A stretch of DNA of 64,000 nucleotides, from positions 310,001 to 374,000 of the forward strand of contig NZ_PIPW01000001.1 of NCBI RefSeq assembly GCF_003987215.1. Reading direction: 5' to 3'. This document shows, one piece after another, positions 58,968 through 64,000 of the stretch (positions are counted from its first letter, which is position 1; each line of letters begins with the position of its first letter). Below the pieces are notes generated by a model. It saw only the letters and a list, made by a program, of their open reading frames with translations. It was not told the origin of the DNA and did not search any database. The position numbers and the translations under genes were made by a program. Source of the DNA: Pseudidiomarina halophila (GTDB taxonomy: Bacteria; Pseudomonadota; Gammaproteobacteria; Enterobacterales; Alteromonadaceae).

Positions 58968-59849
58968 TCAATCATGGTTGGTCAGGTTGTCAGTTGAAGC
59001 CTGCCGCAGTAGCTGGCAGACCGGGGATTCATTCAGGCCTCGCGCGACAAATCCGGTCCATTGTGCAGGCATCCTTGCAAGGGCAGCGCGTGCCATCTCT
59101 TGGCTTTCAAATGATCCGAACAGGCATGCTCCGGTACCGGTAAGCCGAGTCGGCGCGTATTCTACCAACCAGTCGAGGGCATTGGCAACTTCGGGATACA
59201 AACGTCGGACCAAAGGTTCGATTACATTTTCTGTTTGTTGGCTCTGCCAGTCATGGCTGGCAATAGGCGGGCAATCGCGCCGCAGGTCCGGATGCTGGAA
59301 GATACTCGCTGTGCTTATCTGCACTCTAGGATCAACGACCAGGTACCAGGGGCTGCTCGGCGTTACCGGGGTAAGCTGTTCGCCAACACCTTCCGCAAAC
59401 GCAGCATGGCCATTAACAAATACCGGCACGTCGGCACCAAGCTGTAAGCCAAGAAGCAATAAATCAGAGGTACTGATCGGCAACTGCCATAGCTGGCGCA
59501 GTGCTAATAAAGTGGTTGCAGCATCCGATGAACCACCACCCAAACCACCACCGTAAGGCAATCGTTTGTCGAGAATAATGCGCACCCCTTGTGGTGGCAG
59601 CTGGTTTTCCTGTGCCCACTGCTGCAACAGGCGTGCGGCACGCACCACCAGATTATCGTCGTTCTCGAGGACGGGATCGGAACACTGAAACTCCAGTGTT
59701 GGTGTCACTAACCGGGTAAAGCTGAGACTGTCCTGGGCATCCAGAAACTGAAATACAGTCTGCAGCTCATGATACCCATCTTCGCGCCGACCGGTAATAT
59801 GCAGAAATAAATTGAGTTTGGCTGGCGCCGGAAGAATTAAAGTTTCCAC
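58968..59849 (-). CDS. ispE: 4-diphosphocytidyl-2-C-methyl-D-erythritol kinase
   Basis: GHMP kinase of the non-mevalonate isoprenoid pathway. The GTG at 59849 (AAGG upstream) gives 293 residues and begins next to the family-conserved [10 protein letters not shown]. An ATG at 59876 adds nine residues without a ribosome-binding site. The ATP motif [14 protein letters not shown] and the late [11 protein letters not shown] are intact. It overlaps the lolB end by 13 bases. Confidence 0.96.
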   Translation of the reverse strand: METLILPAPAKLNLFLHITGRREDGYHELQTVFQFLDAQDSLSFTRLVTPTLEFQCSDPVLENDDNLVVRAARLLQQWAQENQLPPQGVRIILDKRLPYGGGLGGGSSDAATTLLALRQLWQLPISTSDLLLLGLQLGADVPVFVNGHAAFAEGVGEQLTPVTPSSPWYLVVDPRVQISTASIFQHPDLRRDCPPIASHDWQSQQTENVIEPLVRRLYPEVANALDWLVEYAPTRLTGTGACLFGSFESQEMARAALARMPAQWTGFVARGLNESPVCQLLRQASTDNLTNHD

Positions 59850-60466
59850 TGGCGGACCTTGAGTTTGATTCGCCATTCGGCGCTGGCAAGTTCCAGTTGA
59901 TGAGCGAGCAGATACTGTTGCTCAGCCTGGTAGTTGCTTAGCTCAACCTGCCAATTTTGCGTCGGGGTGGTCACTACATACCGATTCAACGTGGCGTAAG
60001 GCTGACCGTTCAGCTCATGCAACTGATAGCTCAGTTGCACTGCGTCCTCCGGTCGCCGGCCGGTGATGACCTCGCTGAGCAGCTGCAAGGGCAGCTGATA
60101 ATCGAATATGCGTGCAATCAGTTGCTCGGCAGTGACGCCGTAATAAGCCTGCCCATCCTGATCGAAGAAGGTGGCACCGGTAAGATCTTCCTCGAGCCGC
60201 GCCAGGGTGCCTTTCAACGGATGATAAAAACGCAGATTCATTTTGGCAGGGGTGTGACTCCACTCAAGGTAAACCGCGTCACGGTCATCCTCATTGAGAT
60301 TAATCATCGCGATTTGTCCGCTGATGCTCCAGTCAGTCAAGCTGGCTATGGCCTGCTGGTGGCGAGCAGCGGCATTACGATCGACTTCACTCAGCGGAAT
60401 TTCCGGAGGTGCTGCCGCACAGCCACTCAGGAGTAAGGCAACGATTAGCAGTAGACGTACTTTCAT
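59837..60466 (-). CDS. lolB: Outer-membrane lipoprotein receptor LolB
   Basis: Accepts lipoproteins from LolA and inserts them into the outer membrane. It has 209 residues, with a lipobox Cys (LLSGC, about residue 16). The SDR-unrelated LolB fold is read from the N-terminal ASLTDWSISGQIAM and middle LEWSHTP blocks. It is divergent from hemA, sharing a 96-base promoter region, as in E. coli. Confidence 0.94.
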   Translation of the reverse strand: MKVRLLLIVALLLSGCAAAPPEIPLSEVDRNAAARHQQAIASLTDWSISGQIAMINLNEDDRDAVYLEWSHTPAKMNLRFYHPLKGTLARLEEDLTGATFFDQDGQAYYGVTAEQLIARIFDYQLPLQLLSEVITGRRPEDAVQLSYQLHELNGQPYATLNRYVVTTPTQNWQVELSNYQAEQQYLLAHQLELASAEWRIKLKVRQWKL

Positions 60467-60490
60467 CAGGGTTTCCCGCAGTTGGTGTGC

Positions 60491-60519
60491 TTTTCATCAT
60501 CCGGCCTTTAACGTACAAT
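60491..60519 (+). promoter_or_regulatory. hemA promoter
   Basis: A -10 TACAAT (60514-60519) and a -35-like TTTTCA (60491-60496) are separated by 17 bases, 43 bases before hemA. Four or five of six positions match consensus. Confidence 0.5.
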
Positions 60520-60562
60520 TAGCGGCGTTTCGCAGTGCCAGAGGCTCGCATACGTTCTCATT

Positions 60563-61825
60563 ATGACTATTTTTGCACTCGGTGTTAACCATAAAACCGC
60601 TTCGGTTGATTTGCGCGAGCAAATTGCCTTCTCTCCTGAGCAGCTGCATCAGGCCTTGCCGGCCTTGCGAGCGCAACCAGGTGTGCGCGAAGCTGTTATT
60701 GTTTCGACCTGCAACCGTACCGAGATTTATTGTCACGCGGATGGTCATGACGGGCCGTCTGCGGATCTGCTGCTGGGCTGGTTAGCAGGGTACCATGGGG
60801 TATCAGCAACCCTATTGCAAGAACACAGCTACTGCCATACGGATGCTGAAGCCATTGACCATCTGATGCGGGTCGCCAGTGGCCTGGATTCACTTATCCT
60901 TGGTGAGCCGCAGATTTTAGGGCAGGTAAAGCAGGCTTTTCAATTTGCCAAGAATCAGGCCAGCGTCGGCGGAATTTTAGAGCGTTTGTTTCAACAGACG
61001 TTTCATATTGCGAAACGGGTGCGTAGTGAAACTGCGGTCGGCGAGAATGCCGTTTCCGTGGCATTTGCAGCGGTCAATCTGGCGCGGCAGATATTTGCCG
61101 ATTTAAATCAGGCTTCAGTGCTGTTGGTGGGCGCAGGGGACACCGCCGAATTGGTTGCCCAGCATCTTACTGAAATCGGGGTCAAGCGCCTCAGTGTTGC
61201 CAATCGGACGTTAATGCGCGCAGAAGCTGTCGCAGGTATGTTTGGCGGTCAGGCTCATACTCTCGGTGAATTACCCGAGTTACTGCCGCAGGCTGATATC
61301 GTTATCAGCTCTACCGCCAGTACCCTGCCTATCATTGGTAAAGGCTTAATCGAGAGTGCCCTGAAGCAGCGCCGGCGCAAACCCATGTTGTTGATTGACC
61401 TGGCGGTGCCTCGTGATATTGAAGCTCAGGTGAACGAACTCAATGATGCGTACCTGTATAGTGTCGATGATTTACAGGGCATTATTCAGGAAAACCTGCG
61501 TAACCGCGAGGAAGCAGCGAGTCAGGCACACAGCATGATCGCAGAACAAACCGCAAGCTTTATCAGCTGGTTGCGGACCCTTGATCACGTCGATATCCTG
61601 CGTGACTTCCGGCAACAGACAGATCAGTTGGCGCAGGAACAATTACAACGGGCGCGCAATCAACTCGCGGCCGGCAAGCCTGCAGAAGAAGTACTGGGTG
61701 AGTTAACCCAACGTTTAACCAATCAATTCCTGCACGCACCCACACGGATGATGCGTGAGGCCGGGGCAAAAGGCGATTATCAGACCTTGGCCATATTTCA
61801 ACAAATCTATAATGATAACGACTAA
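60563..61825 (+). CDS. hemA: Glutamyl-tRNA reductase
   Basis: First committed enzyme of the C5 route to haem, reducing Glu-tRNA to glutamate-1-semialdehyde. The 420 residues match the family, with catalytic C50 in VSTCNRTEIY. The NADPH-binding domain is near 190-230 and the dimer helix at the end. A haem supply gene beside a haem protein operon a few kilobases away may be coincidental. Confidence 0.98.
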   Translation: MTIFALGVNHKTASVDLREQIAFSPEQLHQALPALRAQPGVREAVIVSTCNRTEIYCHADGHDGPSADLLLGWLAGYHGVSATLLQEHSYCHTDAEAIDHLMRVASGLDSLILGEPQILGQVKQAFQFAKNQASVGGILERLFQQTFHIAKRVRSETAVGENAVSVAFAAVNLARQIFADLNQASVLLVGAGDTAELVAQHLTEIGVKRLSVANRTLMRAEAVAGMFGGQAHTLGELPELLPQADIVISSTASTLPIIGKGLIESALKQRRRKPMLLIDLAVPRDIEAQVNELNDAYLYSVDDLQGIIQENLRNREEAASQAHSMIAEQTASFISWLRTLDHVDILRDFRQQTDQLAQEQLQRARNQLAAGKPAEEVLGELTQRLTNQFLHAPTRMMREAGAKGDYQTLAIFQQIYNDND

Positions 61826-61837
61826 GGTTTCTTTGCA

Positions 61838-62932
61838 ATGATGAATCCTTCAATTACCCGTAAGCTTGAAGCTTTGCTCGAACGCTATGAAGAAGTCCAG
61901 CACTTACTCAGTGACGCGGGGATTATTGCTGATCAAGATCGTTTTCGCGCTTTGTCGCGGGAATACTCGCAGTTAGAAGAATTGGTAAAATGTTTTCGCG
62001 ATTATCAACAGGTACAGGAAGACGCTCAGGCTGCTGAAGAAATGCTGGCCGAAGATGATGCCGAAATGCGTGAAATGGGCCAGATGGAGCTTGATAGCGC
62101 CCAGGCTAAGCAAGAAGAGCTTGAAGAACAGTTACAAATTTTGCTGTTGCCGCGCGATCCCAACGATGACCGGGCGTGTTACCTTGAGATCCGGGCCGGA
62201 GCAGGAGGCGATGAAGCCGCTATCTTTGCCGGTGACCTGTTCCGTATGTACAGCCGTTATGCTGAGCAGCAAGGGTGGAAAGTTAGCATTGTGAGCGCCA
62301 ATGAAGGTGAACACGGTGGTTACAAAGAAGTCATTGCGCATATCTCCGGCGACGGAGCCTATGGACGCATGAAGTTTGAATCTGGCGGCCATCGGGTACA
62401 GCGTGTGCCAGAAACTGAATCCCAGGGTCGGGTCCATACCTCGGCCTGCACGGTGGCGGTGTTACCGGAAGTACCGGAAGCGGAAGCTATTGAGATCAAC
62501 CCAGCTGATCTACGCGTAGATACTTTCCGTGCCTCAGGTGCTGGTGGCCAGCACGTGAACCGTACGGATTCCGCAATACGCATCACCCATCTACCTTCAG
62601 GGTTCGTGGTTGAGTGTCAGGACGAGCGTTCACAACACAAAAATCGGGCCAAAGCCATGTCGGTGTTGCAGGCTCGCTTACAGCAACAGGCCGACGACAA
62701 ACGCCAGCAGGAAGAGCAAACCACTCGTCGCAGCCTGGTAGGTAGTGGCGATCGCTCTGAGCGCATTCGAACTTACAACTATCCCCAGGGCCGCGTGAGT
62801 GACCACAGGATCAACCTGACCCTTTATCGGCTGGATGAGGTGCTGGGCGGTTCACTGGATTTGCTGCTTGATGCGATCGTGCAAGAGCACCAGGCCGATC
62901 AGCTTGCGGCGCTAGCCGAAGCTCAGGGTTAA
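61838..62932 (+). CDS. prfA: Peptide chain release factor 1
   Basis: Reads UAA and UAG and triggers peptide release. From the ATG at 61838 it has 364 residues; the ATG at 61841 is equally plausible. The codon-recognition tripeptide is PET (in [10 protein letters not shown]) where E. coli has PAT, and the catalytic GGQ is in GAGGQHVN. Its stop shares a base with prmC, which methylates that glutamine. Confidence 0.98.
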   Translation: MMNPSITRKLEALLERYEEVQHLLSDAGIIADQDRFRALSREYSQLEELVKCFRDYQQVQEDAQAAEEMLAEDDAEMREMGQMELDSAQAKQEELEEQLQILLLPRDPNDDRACYLEIRAGAGGDEAAIFAGDLFRMYSRYAEQQGWKVSIVSANEGEHGGYKEVIAHISGDGAYGRMKFESGGHRVQRVPETESQGRVHTSACTVAVLPEVPEAEAIEINPADLRVDTFRASGAGGQHVNRTDSAIRITHLPSGFVVECQDERSQHKNRAKAMSVLQARLQQQADDKRQQEEQTTRRSLVGSGDRSERIRTYNYPQGRVSDHRINLTLYRLDEVLGGSLDLLLDAIVQEHQADQLAALAEAQG

Positions 62933-63831
62933 TGACAGCATCACTGCCAGCGCAGTCTCTGCGTGCAGCCATAGAATGGGCGCAGGGGCAGCTCAACAGC
63001 AGCGCATCGGCGCGTCTGGATGCGGAAGTGTTGCTGGCGCATGTGTTGAATAAATCCCGCACCTATTTGCATACCTGGCCCGAGCGCGAGCTCGATGCGC
63101 AGCAGCAAAAACAGTACGCGAACCTGGTCGCAGCCCGGGCGAGCGGAAAGCCAGTTGCACACTTAACCGGCACCCGGGAATTCTGGTCACTTGAGCTGTT
63201 GGTCAATGACAGCACTTTAATTCCGCGTCCCGATACTGAAATACTGGTCGCCAGGGTGCTGCAACTTGACCTGCCGCAGCAGGCGCAGGTACTCGATTTG
63301 GGGACTGGCACCGGTGCCATCGCGCTGGCACTGAAAAGCGAACGGCCCGGCTGGTCGCTGGTCGCGTTGGACCAATCCCCGGCGGCAGTGGCTTTAGCGC
63401 AGCGCAACGCCGCTCGTCTGGAACTCGATCTTAAGGTCATGCAAAGTCATTGGTTTAGCGCGCTGCAATCAGCTGAGACAGGCGGTTTCGATGCTATTGT
63501 TGCCAATCCACCTTATATAGCTGCTGACGACCCGCACTTACAACAGGGCGACGTGCGCTTCGAACCTCACTCCGCGCTGGTCGCTGAACAAGAAGGTCTG
63601 GCTGATCTGATGCACATCATTGCTCAGGCGCGGAGCTTTCTCAATGATGGCGGCTGGTTAGTGCTTGAACATGGCTGGCAACAAGCCGCTGCCTGCCGGG
63701 ACTATTTAACGGCTGCAGGCTATACAGCTGTAGCGAGTGGCAGGGATTATGCTAATCTGGAACGCATTAGCTATGGTCAGTGGCGCCACACTGGTGGAAA
63801 AACAAGGAGCGCAGTTAACCATGTCGAATGA
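62932..63831 (+). CDS. prmC: Release factor glutamine methyltransferase
   Basis: Methylates the GGQ glutamine of release factors. The 299 residues have a helical N-terminal domain (about 1-90), SAM motif LDLGTGTGAI (121-130) and catalytic NPPY at 192-195. It overlaps prfA by one base and the next gene by 11 bases. Confidence 0.97.
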   Translation: MTASLPAQSLRAAIEWAQGQLNSSASARLDAEVLLAHVLNKSRTYLHTWPERELDAQQQKQYANLVAARASGKPVAHLTGTREFWSLELLVNDSTLIPRPDTEILVARVLQLDLPQQAQVLDLGTGTGAIALALKSERPGWSLVALDQSPAAVALAQRNAARLELDLKVMQSHWFSALQSAETGGFDAIVANPPYIAADDPHLQQGDVRFEPHSALVAEQEGLADLMHIIAQARSFLNDGGWLVLEHGWQQAAACRDYLTAAGYTAVASGRDYANLERISYGQWRHTGGKTRSAVNHVE

Positions 63832-64000
63832 TTTTATTTTTGCCAATGATCCGCAAGAGCCTGCGAAAGCGGAAACGTCGAATACTAAGGTGAAATGGAA
63901 GTTACTTATTGTCGATGATGAAAAAGAAGTTCATGCAGTAACACGGCTGGCACTGATGGACGTGCTTTTTGAGGGCGCGGGACTGGAGTTTATTAGTGCG
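63821..64000 (+). CDS. Response regulator, 5' part only
   Basis: The window ends 60 codons into this gene. AGGAG at 63805-63809 precedes the ATG, which overlaps the prmC stop. After an acidic, low-complexity start comes the REC opening KWKLLIVDDEKEVH with the paired Asp residues of a receiver domain. The beginning resembles response regulators carrying a DUF3369 and HD-GYP or GGDEF output, which would make it another c-di-GMP protein, but the output domain is not in the window. Confidence 0.75.
   Translation, partial: MSNDFIFANDPQEPAKAETSNTKVKWKLLIVDDEKEVHAVTRLALMDVLFEGAGLEFISA

Overview
The window is ordinary chromosome of a gammaproteobacterium. Gene order and protein sequences resemble the Idiomarina/Pseudidiomarina branch of the Alteromonadales. 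That placement is inferred from recognised synteny and protein similarity; no search was run. Nearly every base is genic. There is no rRNA operon, CRISPR array, insertion sequence or integrase.

Layout. 1-204: end of an upstream unit (hairpin terminator) and an AT-rich repeat. 205-7285 (+): a dicarboxylate/amino-acid symporter, dapB, carA, carB and greA. 7305-8228: a small pair of divergent HTH regulators, the main accessory insertion. 8225-13410: yhbY (-), then rlmE, ftsH, folP and glmM (+). 13520-23752 (+): tpiA, secG, tRNA-Leu(GAG), tRNA-fMet, rimP, nusA, infB, rbfA, truB, rpsO and pnp, the classic translation/transcription-factor cluster. 23854-25639: nlpI coupled to a secreted zincin-like protein. 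25631-46110 (-): MAPEG, lipA, lipB, ybeD, a D-amino-acid transaminase, dacA, rlpA, mltB, rodA, mrdA, rlmH, rsfS, nadD, holA, lptE, leuS, a small membrane protein, lnt, corC, ybeY, ybeZ and miaB. This run serves cell-wall elongation, lipoylation, ribosome maturation and lipoprotein maturation. 46176-48913: an EamA transporter (-), ubiF (+) and a five-gene tRNA cluster (-). 49067-51141 (-): an SDR and fumC. 51208-55430 (+): a tightly packed four-gene operon of exported cupredoxin, membrane GGDEF/EAL protein, DUF3034-like outer-membrane protein and exported truncated haemoglobin. 55506-60466 (-): ychF, pth, rplY, prs, ispE and lolB. 60563-64000 (+): hemA, prfA, prmC and the start of a response regulator.

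The most interesting unit is the cupredoxin / c-di-GMP / DUF3034 / globin operon. It pairs two exported redox or gas-binding proteins with a membrane c-di-GMP enzyme whose GGDEF half looks degenerate and whose EAL half looks intact. It lies behind a small intergenic region with a 16-bp palindrome in the promoter spacer. Other points are a near-perfect 30-bp inverted repeat in the pnp leader built from the same repeat family as one at the window start, terminator-like hairpins directly before the carA and rimP ribosome-binding sites, and a phage-type regulator pair with a clear operator. Seven conserved genes use TTG or GTG starts.

Coding starts were chosen by family length, ribosome-binding sites and neighbour overlap, so they are often shorter than the longest open frame. 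No gene-free stretch exceeds about 300 bases except the tRNA regions at 14626-15021 and 48361-49066. Both are explained by tRNAs, promoters and terminators.
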